From Polydactylus sextarius (taxonomy: Eukaryota > Chordata > Actinopteri > Polynemidae): a DNA stretch of 64,000 nucleotides. The notes under the pieces are model-generated. The model was not told the origin of the DNA, did no database searches, and saw nothing but the letters and a program-made list of their open reading frames with translations. The stretch lies in contig CM028931.1 of assembly GCA_016801845.1 (NCBI GenBank), positions 17,725,340-17,789,339 of the forward strand. Direction: 5' to 3'. Position 1 is the stretch's first letter, and every line of letters starts with the position of its first letter. Of this stretch, positions 1 through 16,675 are shown piece after piece. A program made the translations under genes and the position numbers.

Positions 1-3000
1 AACGCCATAGTATAGTATGTCGTCAAAAATGGTCAAAAAACGCCATAGTATAGTATGTCGTCAAAAAAAATGCGGTCAAAAAATGCCATAGTATAGTATG
101 TCGTCAAAAATGGTCAAAAACGCCATAGTATAGTATGTCGCCAAAAAATGGTCAAAAAACGCCATAGTATAGTATGTCGCCAAAATGGTCAAAAAACGCC
201 ATAGTATAGTATGTCGCCAAAAATGGCCATAAAACGCCATAGTATGTATGTCGCTGTAAATGGTCAAAAAACGCCATAGTATAGTATGTCGCCAAAAATC
301 AAAACGCCAAATAGTATGTCGTCAAAAATGCAAAAACATAGTATAGTATGTCGTCAAAAAACAGGTCAAAAAACGCCATAGTATAGTATGTCGTCAAAAA
401 TGGAAAAAAACGCCATAGTATAGTATGTCGCAAAAAAATGGTAAAAACGCCATAGTATAGTATGTCGCCAAAAATGGTCAAAAAACGTCATAGTATAGTA
501 TGTCGTCAAAAAAATGGTCAAAAACGCCATAGTATAGTATGTCGTCAAAAAATGAAAAAAAACGCCATAGTATAGTATGTCGTCAAAAATGAAAAAAAAG
601 CCATAGTATAGTATGTCGCCAAAAAAAATGGTCAAAAACGCCATAGTATAGTATGTCGCAAAAAATGGTCAAAAACGCCATAGTATAGTATGTCGTCAAA
701 AATGGTCAAAAAAACGCCATAGTATAGTATGTCGTCAAAATGGTCAAAAACGCCATAGTATAGTATGTCGTCAAAAAATGGTCAAAAAACGCCATAGTAT
801 AGTATGTCGTCAAAAAATGGTCAAAAAACGCCATAGTATAGTATGTCGCCAAAATGGTCAAAAAAAAAACGCCATAGTATAGTATGTCGTCAAAAAATGG
901 TCAAAAACGCCATAGTATAGTATGTCGTCAAAAATGGTCAAAACGCCATAGTATAGTATGTCGTCAAAAAAATGGTCAAAAACGCCATAGTATAGTATGT
1001 CGTCAAAAATGGTCAAAAACGCATAGTATAGTATGTCGTCAAAAAACGCCTATATGGTCAAAAAACGCCATAGTATAGTATGTCGTCAAAAATGGTCAAA
1101 AAACGCCATAGTATAGTATGTCGTCAAAAAATGAGTCAAAAAACGCCATAGTATAGTATGTCGCCAAAATGGTCAAAAACGCCATAGTATAGTATGTCGT
1201 CAAAAAAACGCTATAGTCAAAAAAATGGCGCCATAGTATAGTATGTCGTCAAAATGGTCAAAAACGCCATAGTATAGTATGTCGTCAAAAATGGTCAAAA
1301 ACGCCAAAGTATAGTATGTCGCATATAGTATAGTATGTCGTCAAAAAATTTAAAAAACGCCATAGTATAGTATGTCGCCAAAATGGTCAAAAAACGCCAT
1401 AGTATAGTATGTCGCCAAAAATGGTCAAAAAACGCCATAGTATAGTATGTCGTCAAAAATGGTCAAAAACGCCATAGTATAGTATGTCGTCAAAAATGGT
1501 CAAAAACGCGCAGTATAGTATAGTATGTCGTCAAAAATCAAAAAACGCCATAGTATAGTATGTCGCCAAAAATGGTCAAAAAAAAATGCCATAGTATAGT
1601 ATGTCGTCAAAAAAAAACGCATAGTATAGTCAAAAAATGTCAAAACGTATAGTATAGTATGTCGTCAAAAATGGTCAAAAACGCCATAGTATAGTATGTC
1701 GTCAAAAATGGTCAAAAAACGCCATAGTATAATATGTCGTCAAAAAATGGTCAAAAAAACGCCATAGTATAGTATGTCGTCAAAAAACGCCAAAAAACGC
1801 CATAGTATAGTATGTCGTAAAAAAATGGTCAAAAACGCCATAGTATAGTATGTCGTCAAAAAATGGTCAAAAAACGCCATAGTATAGTATGTCGTCAAAA
1901 ATGGTCAAAAAAACTAGTATAGTATAGTATAGTATGTCGCCAAAATCAAAAACGCCATAGTATAGTATGTCGTCAAAAATGGTCAAAAACGCCATAGTAT
2001 AGTATGTCGTCAAAAAAAACGGTCAAAAACGCCATAGTATAGTATGTCGTCAAAAAATGGTCAAAAAACGCCATAGTATAGTATGTCGTCAAAAAATGGT
2101 CAAAAACGCCATAGTATAGTATGTCGTCAAAAATGGTCAAAAACGCCATAGTATAGTATGTCGTCAAAAAACATCAAAAACGCCATAGTATAGTATGTCG
2201 TCAAAAAATGGTCAAAAAAACGCCATAGTATAGTATGTCGTCAAAAAATGGTCAAAAACGTCATAGTATAGTATGTCGTCAAAAAATGGTCAAAAACGCC
2301 ATAGTATAGTATAGTATGTCGTCGTAATTGGTCAAAAAACGCCATAGTATAGTATGTCGTCAAAAATGGTCAAAAATCATAGTATAGTATGTCGTCGTCA
2401 AAAATGTCAAAAACGCCATAGTATAGTATGTCGTCAAAAATGGTCAAAAAAGCCATAGTATAGTATGTCGTCAAAAATGGTAAAAAAACGCCATAGTATA
2501 GTATGTCGTCAAAATGGGTCAAAAACGCCATAGTATAGTATGTCGTCAAAAAATTGAAAAAAACGCCATAGTATAGTATGTCGTCAAAAAATGGTCAAAA
2601 AACGCCATAGTATAGTATGTCGTCAAAAAATGGTCAAAAACGCCATAGTATAGTATGTCGTCAAAAAATTGAAAAAAATACGCATAGTATAGTATGTCGT
2701 CAAAAAATGGTCAAAAAACCATAGTATAGTATGTCGCTGTAAAAAGCATAGTCAAAAACGTCATAGTATAGTATGTCGCCAAAAAATGGTCAAAAACGCC
2801 ATAGTATAGTATGTCGTCAAAAAACGGTCAAAAACGCCATAGTATAGTATGTCGTCAAAAAATGGTCAAAAACACCATAGTATAGTATGTCGTCAAAAAA
2901 TTGAAAAAAACGCCATAGTATAGTATGTCGTCAAAAATTGAAAAAAACGCCATAGTATAGTATGTCGTCAAAAAAATGGTCAAAAACGCCATAGTATAGT

Positions 3001-6000
3001 ATGTCGTCAAAAAACGGTCAAAAAACGCCATAGTATAGTATGTCGTCTAAAAATGGTCAAAAAACGCCATAGTATAGTATGTCGCCAAAAATGCCAAAAG
3101 TATATAGTATAGTATGTCAAAAAATGAAAAAAAACATATAGTATAGTATGTAAAAAAATGAAAAAAACGCCATAGTATAGTATCAAAAAAATGGTCAAAA
3201 ACGCCATAGTATAGTATGTCGTCAAAAATCAAAAAAAAATCCATAGTATAGTATGTCGTCAAAAAAGCGATCAAAAAACGCCATAGTATAGTATGTCGTC
3301 AAAAATGGTCAAAAAACGTCATAGTATAGTATGTCGTCAAAAAATTGAAAAAAACGCCATAGTATAGTATGTCGTCAAAAAACGGTCAAAAACGCCATAG
3401 TATAGTATGTCGTCAAAAAAAGGTCAAAAACGCCATAGTATAGTAAGTCGTCAAAAAATTGAAAAAAACACCATAGTATAGTATGTCGTCAAAAAATTGA
3501 AAAAAACGCCATAGTATAGTATGTCGTCAAAAAACTGAAAAAAATGCCATAGTATAGTATGTTGTCAAAAAATTGAAAAAAACGCCATATTATAGTATGT
3601 CGTTAAAAAAACGGTCAAAAAAGTCATAGTATAGTATGTCGTCAAAAAATTCAAAAAAACACCATACTATAGTATGTCGTGAAAAAATGGTCAACGCCAT
3701 AGTATAGTATGTCGTCAAAAAATGGTCAAAAATGCCTTAGTATAGTATGTCGTCAAAAAATTGATAAAAACGCCATAGTATAGTATGTCGATAAAAAAAA
3801 ACCATAGTATAGTATGTCGTCAAAAATCAAAAAACGCCAATATAGTATGTCGTCAAAAATGCAAAAACGTATAGTATAGTATGTCGTCAAAAAATGGTCA
3901 AAAACGCCATAGTATAGTATGTCGTCAAAAAACGGTCAAAAACGCCATAGTATAGTATGTCGTCAAAAAATGGTCAAAAACGCCATAGTATAGTATGTCG
4001 TCAAAAATGGTCAAAAACGCCATAGTATAGTATTTCGTCAAAAATGGTCAAAAAACCATAGTATAGTATGTCGTCAAAAAAATGGAAAAAAACGCATAGT
4101 ATAGTATGTCGTCAAAAAATGGTCAAAAAAAACGCCATAGTATAGTATGTCGTCAAAAAATGAAAAAAACGCCATAGTATAGTATGTCGTCAAAAAAAAA
4201 AAAAAAATAGTATGTCGTCAAAAATGGCCATAGTATAGTATGTATGTCGTCAAAAACAGTCAAAAACGCCATAGTATAGTATGTCGTCAAAAAAAACAAA
4301 AAAACGCCATAGTATAGTATGTCGTCAAAAATGGTCAAAAACGCCATAGTATAGTATGTCGTCAAAAAATTGAAAAAAAACGCCATAGTATAGTATGTCG
4401 TCAAAAAATGGTCAAAAACGCCATAGTATAGTATGTCGTCAAAAAATGGTCAAAAACGCCATAGTATAGTATGTCGTCAAAAATGGTCAAAAACGCCATA
4501 GTATAGTATGTTGTCAAAAAACTGAAAAAAACGCCATAGTATAGTATGTCGTCAAAAAATGGTCAAAAACGCCATAGTATAGTATGTTGTCAAAAAATAT
4601 AAAAAAACGCCATAGTATAGTATGTCGTCAAAAAATGGTCAAAAACGCCATAGTATAGTATGTCGTCAAAAACGTCATAGTATAGTATGTCGTCAAAAAT
4701 GCCATAGTATAGTATAGTATGTCGTCAAAAAATGGTAAAAACGCCATAGTATAGTATGTCGCCAAAAATGGTAAAAACGCCATAGTATAGTATGTCAAAA
4801 ACGTCAAAAACGCCATAGTATAGTATGTCGTCAAAATGGTAAAAAAAATACCATAGTATAGTATGTCGTCAAAAAATGGTCAAAAACGCCATAGTATAGT
4901 ATGTCGTCAAAAATAGTATGTCGTCAAAAAATTTAAAAAAACGCCATAGTATAGTATGTCGTCAAAAAATGGTCAAAAATGCCATAGTATAGTATGTCGT
5001 CAAAAAATTGATAAAAACGCCATAGTATAGTATGTCGTCCAAAAATGGTCAAAAACGCCATAGTATAGTATGTCGTCAAAAATGGTCAAAAACGCCATAG
5101 TATAGTATGTCGTCAAAAAATGGTCAAAAAACGCCATAGTATAGTATGTCGTCAAAAATGGTCAAAAACGCCATAGTATAGTATGTCGTCAAAAAGTCAA
5201 AAAGTATGTCATCAAAGTAAAAACGCCATAGTATAGTATGTCAAAAAAAATGGTCAAAAACGCCATAGTATAGTATGTCGTCAAAAAATGGTCAAAAAAC
5301 GCATAGTATAGTATGTCGTCAAAAAACGGTCAAAAACGCCATAGTATAGTATGTCGTCAAAAATGGTCAAAAACGCTTTAGTATAGTATGTCGCCAAAAA
5401 TTAGTATAGTATGTCGTCAAAAAATGGTCAAAAACGCCATAGTATAGTATGTCATCAAAAAATGAAAAAAACGCCATAGTATAGTATGTCGTCAAAAAAT
5501 AAAAAAAAACCATCATAGTATAGTATGTCGTCAAAAAATTGAAAAAAATGTCATTGTATAGTAAGTCGTCAAAAATGGTCGATGTCACGCCATAGTCAAG
5601 TAATGGTCAAAAACGCAAAAACGCCATAGTATAGTATGTCGTCAAAAATGGTCAAAAAAACGCCATAGTATAGTATGTCGTCAAAAATTGAAAAAACGCC
5701 ATAGTATAGTATGTCGTCAAAAAAAATGGTCAAAACGCCATAGTATAGTATGTCGCCAAAATGGTCAAAACGCCATAGTATAGTATGTCGTCAAAAAATG
5801 GTCAAAACGCCATAGTATAGTATGTCGTCAAAAAACGCCATCAAAAACGCCATAGTATAGTATAGTATGTCGTCAAAAATGGTCAAAACGCCATAGTATA
5901 GTATGTCAAAAAATTGTCAAAACGCCATAGTATAGTATAGTATGTCGCTCAAAAAAACGCCATAGTATAGTATGTCGTCAAAAATGCCATAGTATAGTAT

Positions 6001-9000
6001 GTCGTCAAAAAATGGTCAAAAACGCCATAGTATAGTATGTCGTCAAAAAATGGTCAAAAACGCCATAGTATAGTATGTCGTCAAAAATGGTCAAAAACGC
6101 CATAGTATAGTATGTCGTCAAAAAATGGTCAAAAAACGCCATAGTATAGTATGTCGTCAAAAAATGGTCAAAAACGCCATAGTATAGTATGTCGTCAAAA
6201 ATTGTAAAAAAAAACGCAAAACGCCATAGTATGTATGTCGTCAAAAATGGTCAAAAATGCTTTAGTATAGTATGTCGTCAAAAATGGTCAAAAACGTACA
6301 TAGTATAGTATGTCGTCAAAAAATGGTCAAAAACGCCATAGTATAGTATGTCGTCAAAAAATAGAAAAAACGCCATAGTATAGTATGTCGTCAAAAATTG
6401 AAAAAAACGCCATAGTATAGTATGTCATCAAGAAATGGTCAAAAACGCCATAGTATAGTATGTCGTCAGAAAACGGTCAAAAAAGTCATAGTATAGTATG
6501 TCGTCAGAAAATTGAAAAAAACATCATAGTATAGTATGTCGTCAAAAAATGGTCAAAAAATGCGCCATAGTATAGTATGTCGCCAAAAATTGAAAAAAAA
6601 ACGCCATAGTATAGTATGTCGTCAAAAAAATGGTCAAAAACGCCATAGTATAGTATGTCGTCAAAAAACAGTCAAAAACGCCATAGTATAGTATGTCGTC
6701 AAAAAATGGTCAAAAACGCCATAGTATAGTATGTCGTCAAAAAATGGTCAAAAATACCATAGTATAGTATGTCGTCAAAAAAATGGTCAAAAACGCCATA
6801 GTATAGTATGTCGTCAAAAAATTGAAAAAAACGCCTGAGTATAGTATGTCGTCAAAAAATGGTCAAAAACGCCATAGTATAGTATGTCGTCAAAAAATGA
6901 AAAAAACGCCATAGTATAGTATGTCGTCAAAAATGGTCAAAAACGCCATAGTATAGTATGTCGTCAAAAAACGGTCAAAAATGCCATAGTATAGTATGTC
7001 GTCAAAAAATGGTCAAAAACGCCATAGTATAGTATGTCGTCAAAAATTGAAAAAAACGCCATAGTATAGTATGTCATCAAAAAATGGTCAAAAACGCCAT
7101 AGTATAGTATGTCGTCAGAAAAAAAAACGCCATAGTATAGTCAAAAAAGTCATAGTATAGTATAGTATGTCGTCAGAAAATGGTAAAAAAACGCCATAGT
7201 ATAGTATGTCGTCAAAAAATTGAAAAAAACATCATAGTATAGTATGTCGTCAAAAAATGGTCAAAAACGCCATAGTATAGTATGTCGTCAAAAAATGGTC
7301 AAAAAAAACGCCATAGTATAGTATGTCGTCAAAAAATTGATAAAAACGCCATAGTATAGTATGTCGTCAAAAAATGGTCAAAAACGCCATAGTATAGTAT
7401 GTCGTCAAAAAACGGTCAAAAACGCCACAGTATAGTATGTCGTCAAAAAATAGACAAAACGCCATAGTATAGTATGTATGTCGTCAAAATGAAAAAACGC
7501 CATAGTATAGTATGTCGCTGTGGGTGGTTAAAAACGCCATAGTATAGTATGTCGCCCAAAAAATGGAAAAATGTCATAGTATAGTATGTATGTCAAAAAT
7601 GGTCAAAAACGCCATAGTATAGTATGTCATGAAAAAATGGTCAACAACGCCATAGTATAGTATGTTGTTAAAAAATTGAAAAAAAGGCCATAGTATAGTA
7701 TGTCGTCAAAAAATGGTCAAAAACACCATAGTATAGTATGTCGTCAAAAAATGGTCAAAAATGCCTTAGTATAGTATGTCGTCAAAAAATCGAAAAAAAC
7801 ATCATAGTATATTATGTCGTCAAAAAATGGTCAAAAACGCCATAGTATAGTAAGTCGTCAAAAAATGGTCAAAAACGCCATAGTATAGTATGTCGTCAAA
7901 AATGGTCAAAAATGCTTTAGTATAGTATGTCGTCAAAAAATGAAAAAAACGCCATAGTATAGTATGTCGTCAAAAAACGGTCAAAAACGTCACAGTATAG
8001 TATGTCGTCAAAAAATAGACAAAAACGCCATAGTAGGGTATGTTGTCAAAAAATTGAAAAAAACGCCATAGTATAGTATGTCATCAAGAAATGGTCAAAA
8101 ACGCCATAGTATAGTATGTCGTCAAAAAATGAAAAAAACGCCATAGTATAGTATGTCGTCAGAAAACGGTCAAAAAAGTCATAGTATAGTATGTCGTCAG
8201 AAAATTGAAAAAAACATCATAGTATAGTATGTCGTCAGAAAATTGAAAAAAACATCATAGTATAGTATGTCGTCAGAAAATTGAAAAAAACGTCATAGTA
8301 TAGTATGTCGTCAAAAAATGTTAAAAAACGCCATAGTATAGTATGTCGTCCAAAAAATTGAAAAAAACGCCATAGTATAGTATGTCGTCAAAAATCGGTC
8401 AAAATTGTCATAGTATAGTATGTCATGAAAAAATGGTCAAAAACGCCAGAGTATAGTATGTTGTTAAAAAATTGAAAAAAGGCCATAGTATAGTATGTCG
8501 TCAAAAAATTGAAAAAAACGCCATAGTATAGTATGTCGTCAAAAAACAATCAAAAACGTTATTGTATAGTATGACGTCAAAAAATGGTCAAAAACGTCAT
8601 AGTATAGTATGTCGTCAAAAAATAGACAAAAACGCCATAGTATATTATGTCGTCAAAAAACGATCAAAAACGTCATAGTATAGTATGTCATAAAAAAATG
8701 GTCAAAAACGTCATAGTATAGTATGTCGTCAAAAAATGGTCAAAAACGCCATAGTATAGTATGTCGTCAGAAAACGGTCAAAAAAGTCATAGTATAGTAT
8801 GTCGTCAAAAAATGGTCAAAAACGCCATAGTATAGTATGTCGTCAGAAAACGGTCAAAAAAGTCATAGTATAGTATGTTGTCAAAAAATGGTCAAAAACG
8901 ATATAGTATAGTATGTCGTCAAAAAATGGTCAAAAACGCCATAGTATAGTATGTCGTCAAAAAATGGTCAAAAATGCCATAGTATAGTATGTCGTCAAAA

Positions 9001-11640
9001 AATTGATAAAAACGCCATAGTATAGTATGTCGTCAAAAATGGTCAAAAACGCCATAGTATAGTATGTCGTCAAAAAACGGTCAAAAACGTCACAGTATAG
9101 TATGTCGTCAAAAAATAGACAAAAACGCCATAGTAGGGTATGTTGTCAAAAAATTGAAAAAAACGCCATAGTATAGTATGTCATCAAGAAAAAAAAACGT
9201 CAAAAATAGTATGCCATAGTATAGTATGTATGTCAAAAACGGTCAAAAAAGTCATAGTATAGTATGTCGTCAGAAAATTGAAAAAAACATCATAGTATAG
9301 TATGTCGTCAAAAAATGTTAAAAAACGCCATAGTATAGTATGTCGTCCAAAAATGGAAAAAAACGCCATAGTATAGTATGTCGTCAAAAAATGGTCAAAA
9401 ACGCCATAGTATAGTATGTCATCAAAAAATGGTCAAAAACGCCATAGTATAGTATGTTGTTAAAAAATTGAAAAAAAGGCCATAGTATAGTATGTCGTCA
9501 AAAAATTGAAAAAAACGCCATAGTATAGTATGTCGTCAAAAAACAATCAAAAACGTTATTGTATAGTATGACGTCAAAAAATGGTCAAAAACGTCATAGT
9601 ATAGTATGTCGTCAAAAAATGATCAAAAACGCCATAGTATAGTATAGTATGTCGCTGTAAATGGTCAAAACGCCATAGTATAGTATGTCGTCAAAAAACA
9701 GTCAAAAAAAGTCATAGTATAGTATGTTGTCAAAAAATGGTCAAAAACGCCATAGTATAGTATGTCGTCAAAAAATGGTCAAAAACGCCATAGTATAGTA
9801 TGTCGTCAGAAAACGGTCAAAAAAGTGATAGTATAGTATGTTGTCAAAAAATGGTCAAAAACGCCATAGTATAGTATGTCGTCAAAAAATGGTCAAAAAC
9901 GCCATAGTATAGTATGTCGTCAAAAAATTGAAAAAAACGCCATAGTATAGTATGTCGTCAAAAAATGGTCAAAAACGCCATAGTATAGTATGTTGGTCAA
10001 AAAGTGGTCAAAAACGTCATAGTATAGTATGTCGTCAGAAAACGGTCAAAAAAGTCATAGTATAGTATGTCGTCAAAAAATGGTCAACAACGCCAAAGTA
10101 TCGTATGTCATTAAAAAAATGGTCAAAAACGTCATAGTATAGTATGTCGTCAAAAAATGGTCAAAAACGCCATAGTATAGTATGTCGTCAAAAAATTGAA
10201 AAAAACGCCATAGTATAGTATGTCGTCAAAAAATGGTCAAAAATGCCATAGTATAGTATGTCGTCAAAAAATGGTCAAAAATGCCATAGTATAGTATGTC
10301 GTCAAAAAATTGAAAAAAACGCCATAGTATGTCATCAAAAAACGTTCAAAAACGTCATAGTATAGTATGTTGTTAAAAAATGGTCAAAAACGTCATAGTA
10401 TAGTATGTCGTCAGAAAACGGTCAAAAAAGTCATAGTATAGTATGTTGTCAAAAAATGGTCAAAAACGCCATAGTATAGTATATGTCGTCAAAAATGGTC
10501 AAAAACGCCATAGTATAGTATGTCGTCAAAAATAGGTCAAAAACGCCATAGTATAGTATGTCGTCAAAAAACACCAAAAAACGCCATAGTATAGTATGTC
10601 ATCAAAAAATGGTCAAAAACGCCATAGTATAGTATGTTGTTAAAAAATTGAAAACAACGTCATAGTATAGTATGTCGTCAAAAAATTGAAAAAAACGCCA
10701 TAGTATAGTATGTCGTCAAAAAACGGTCAAAAACGTCATAGTATAGTATGTCGTCAAAAAATGGTCAAAAACGTCATAGTATAATATGTCGTCAAAAAAT
10801 GGTCAAAAACGCCATAGTATAGTATGTCGTCAGAAAACGGTCAAAAAAGTCATAGTATAGTATGTTGTCAAAAAATGGTCAAAAACGATATAGTATAGTA
10901 TGTCGTCAAAAAATGGTCAAAAACGCCATAGTATAGTATGTCGTCAAAAAATGGTCAAAAATGCCTTAGTATAGTATGTCGTCAAAAAATTGATAAAAAC
11001 GCCATAGTATAGTATGTCGTCAAAAAATGGTCAAAAACGCCATAGTATAGTATGTCGTCAAAAAACGGTCAAAAACGTCATAGTATAGTATGTCGTCAAA
11101 AAATAGACAAAAACGCCATAGTAGGGTATGTTGTCAAAAAATGGAAAAAAACGCCATAGTATAGTATGTCGTCAAAAAATGGTCAAAAACGCCATAGTAT
11201 AGTATGTCATGAAAAAATGGTCAAAAACGCCATAGTATAGTATGTTGTTAAAAAATTGAAAAAAAGGCCATAGTATAGTATGTCGTCAAAAAACAATCAA
11301 AAACGTTATTGTATAGTATGACGTCAAAAAATGGTCAAAAACGTCATAGTATAGTATGTCGTCAAAAAATGGTCAAAAACGCCATAGTATAGTATGTCGT
11401 CAGAAAACGGTCAAAAAAGTGATAGTATAGTATGTTGTCAAAAAATGGTCAAAAACGTCATAGTATAGTATGTCGTCAGAAAATTGAAAGAAATGTCATA
11501 GTATAGTATGTCGTCAAAAAATGGTCAAAAACGTCATAGTATAGTATGTCGTCAGAAAATTGAAAGAAACGTCATAGTATAGTATGTCGTCAAAAAATGG
11601 TCAAAAACGTCATAGTATAGTATGTCGTCAGAAAACGGTC
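1..11640. repeat. Satellite array, about 38-bp unit, roughly 300 copies
   Basis: An uninterrupted head-to-tail array with core GCCATAGTATAGTATG followed by TCGTCAAAAAATGGTCAAAA. Unit length varies by a few bases, mostly in the A-runs. The array starts before the window and ends abruptly near 11,640. From about 8,000 onward variant units (GTCAGAAAACGG, AATAGACAAAAACG, TAGTAGGGTATG) recur in blocks, so there is higher-order structure. Reading frames of 60-92 codons on the minus strand (TYYTMAF-type repeats) are products of the unit, not genes. I do not recognise the satellite family. Confidence 0.97.
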
Positions 11641-11700
11641 ATGAATGTGCTGATGGGAAACACACTTCATCAGTCTCCAGAGTTAGCATCACGTAGCCTA

Positions 11701-11753
11701 GACGTCTGAGTGACGTCCGAGTGACGTCCGAGTGACGTCTGAGTGACGTCCGG
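11701..11753. repeat. Short tandem repeat of a 13-bp GAGTGACGTC unit
   Basis: Four consecutive copies of a 13-bp unit, each containing TGACGTC (half to near-complete CRE), lie about 60 bp beyond the satellite edge. They are downstream of the polyubiquitin 3' end, so a promoter role for that gene is unlikely. Confidence 0.8.
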
Positions 11754-12264
11754 CAACGATTAAACTCATTTGCTCATTTACTCATCATCCTCACCTGACC
11801 CCGGTTCCTCCTCGTCACTTCCTGCTTCCTGTGACCTTTGACCTCCCTCTGATCCTATTGGTTAAAAAAAATATCTACATCTTTTTGTTTCTCCAAATTA
11901 AATCAAATCTTCTAACATTTTATTATAAAAATATTAATGATTTATTATTTTAAATTATCAACAGACTGAAGTTAACTAATTTAAAAAACATTTAATTTAT
12001 AAAGGATAATGAATAAAATGAAAATAAATGTTATAAATGTGCTGATAATTGTTGAATGGAACTAATTTCAACTAAATTAAACTTTCTCCATGATTGCGTT
12101 GATTTAATATATCAAACGTTTCTCAAGGTGAAAGTTTCTACTTCAACACGTTTAGACGTGAAACACAAACCAAGTTTTACCTGATAAACAGCGACACTCG
12201 GTGGCGAAACAACAGAACAACTGTTTTAAATAAAGACGCGTGGACGAGGCGGCGGCGATGAAAC
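11754..12264. other. Intergenic DNA with polyubiquitin 3' flank
   Basis: AT-rich unique sequence (about 11,860-12,120) with no supported coding region. The part nearest 12,265 may belong to the 3' UTR of the minus-strand polyubiquitin gene if the distal poly(A) signal is used. Confidence 0.5.
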
Positions 12265-12270
12265 TTTATT
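12265..12270 (-). terminator. Distal candidate poly(A) signal of the polyubiquitin gene
   Basis: AATAAA on the minus strand, 110 nt after the stop codon. With the proximal signal at 12,355-12,360 it could give two 3' ends. Confidence 0.5.
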
Positions 12271-12354
12271 ATCACGTCAACAATTGAACATCAGCGTCTC
12301 CGCTCGGAACATTTCATCTTTAAAGTGACTGAAGCTAAAGGAATGAAGCTGAAC

Positions 12355-12360
12355 TTTATT
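12355..12360 (-). terminator. Proximal candidate poly(A) signal of the polyubiquitin gene
   Basis: AATAAA on the minus strand starting only about 20 nt after the stop codon. That is very close to the stop, so the distal signal may be the working one. Confidence 0.45.
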
Positions 12361-12379
12361 TTGAAACTTTAACAGCGAC

Positions 12380-15352
<2,973 letters not shown>

Positions 15353-15412
15353 AAACAAATTGTTCCGCTGATGTTCGACGTCTCTCTGCTGCGGAGGTTT
15401 TTCAACGTTTGA
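15353..15412 (-). other. Non-coding first exon of the polyubiquitin gene
   Basis: Inferred from the TATA box (about 30 nt upstream of the assumed start near 15,410) and the consensus donor GTGAGT at 15,352. The exact start is not visible in sequence. Confidence 0.65.
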
Positions 15413-15435
15413 AGACACAAAGAGCCGCGGAGGGA

Positions 15436-15443
15436 CTTTATAA
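15436..15443 (-). promoter_or_regulatory. TATA box of the polyubiquitin promoter
   Basis: TTATAAAG on the minus strand, about 80 nt upstream of the first-exon donor, within a locally GC-rich segment. Confidence 0.75.
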
Positions 15444-15450
15444 CCTCCCG

Positions 15451-15458
15451 TGACGTCA
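15451..15458 (-). promoter_or_regulatory. CRE/ATF site
   Basis: A perfect palindromic TGACGTCA directly upstream of the TATA box. An ETS-like CCGGAAGTG follows near 15,499. CREB/ATF control of the polyubiquitin gene is inferred. Confidence 0.6.
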
Positions 15459-15539
15459 CGGATCCTTCCGCCGATGGGCGGCGCTTGACGCCTAAAACCC
15501 GGAAGTGACGAAATAAAATAGTTTTCTGTTTAAATCGAA

Positions 15540-16555
15540 GAAATTGAACATTAAATTTTAACATTTCAGTATTTTTATCATTTAAAATTATTTTGTAAAT
15601 AAAATTATAGAATACATTTTCAATTAATAAAAAAGATTTAATAATTTTTATTTTTTTAATCTATAATTTAATCTAATTCCATTTTAAACGTTTTATAGAA
15701 TTATTCTTTTTAACCAAATAAAAAGTTTAAATATTTTTTATTCTATAACTTTTTGAATTCTTTTTAAATTTAATTTTTAATATATTTTAAGGTCTTAATT
15801 TTATTAAACATTTATTATTTAAAAAATAAGACTTGTTTTTATTCTATAATTTTTTTTTTTCATAAAATGTATTTCAATTAATTACGTTTTATTTAATCAT
15901 GTTTAAATGAAATTTATATTTTTGTTTATACTTTCAGTCAAATATTTTAATAAAATATATTTTTATTCTTTAATAATTAAAACAACAGACTAATTCAAGT
16001 TATTTCTACTTGTATCTACAAGTTAAATTAACTCTGTCGTGTTCAGATGAGACTGATGTTTACGTTTGTTACGTTTACTTTGTTACATTGTTGCTAATTA
16101 GCTTCATCACATTTCTTCTTCTTCGGTGGTTTTTATTGCGGCTCCTGCTGGTTCTAACATTAACGACGTCGACCAGTTTGTGTCTCAACAGGAAACTTCA
16201 TCGTCTCATTAACGTTCACAGCAGCAGCAGCAGCAGGACGACGTGTCGTTAAGAAACAACATAAGATAAAATAAATAAAATAAATAAAACTCTGGAGGGA
16301 GAATTTACCTCCGACTGGTCACAGACGACTGAAGAAGAGAAAAGTTCAACAGGAAACAAACGAGAAGAAAAGAGGAAAGAAAATAAACACGACGTTTCGG
16401 TGACGAAGAGGAGGAAGATGATGTAGATCTGATCTGCAGCAGTGCATGCTGGGACACGTGACAGTGAGGCCTCCGACAGCAGAGGACAGCGCCTCCCTGT
16501 GGCCGCCGGCACAGAAAAGAAACGATGGAGTCGATTTTTATAAATGATCTTTTAT
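15540..16555. other. Intergenic, AT-rich then unique
   Basis: 15,540-15,990 is very AT-rich. 15,991-16,555 is unique with a small CAG run near 16,220. I see no gene. Confidence 0.6.
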
Positions 16556-16558
16556 ATT

Positions 16559-16564
16559 TTTATT
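16559..16564 (-). terminator. Distal candidate poly(A) signal for sez6l
   Basis: AATAAA on the minus strand, about 1.47 kb after the sez6l stop. Use of this site would place the 16.7-17.05 kb minisatellite in the 3' UTR. Confidence 0.35.
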
Positions 16565-16675
16565 AAAGTTTTTTAATGAAAACAAACGTTTTATCATCAT
16601 CATCACATTTACAGGACGACAAAATAAATACATCATCTGCTTCAACTACGGCTACGCTATTAACACCTGCTCTGA

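Noticed and set aside
1..11640. Possible CRISPR array or protein-coding repeat
   Set aside because: Units are contiguous with no unique spacers, and the context is eukaryotic; frames are short and follow the unit.
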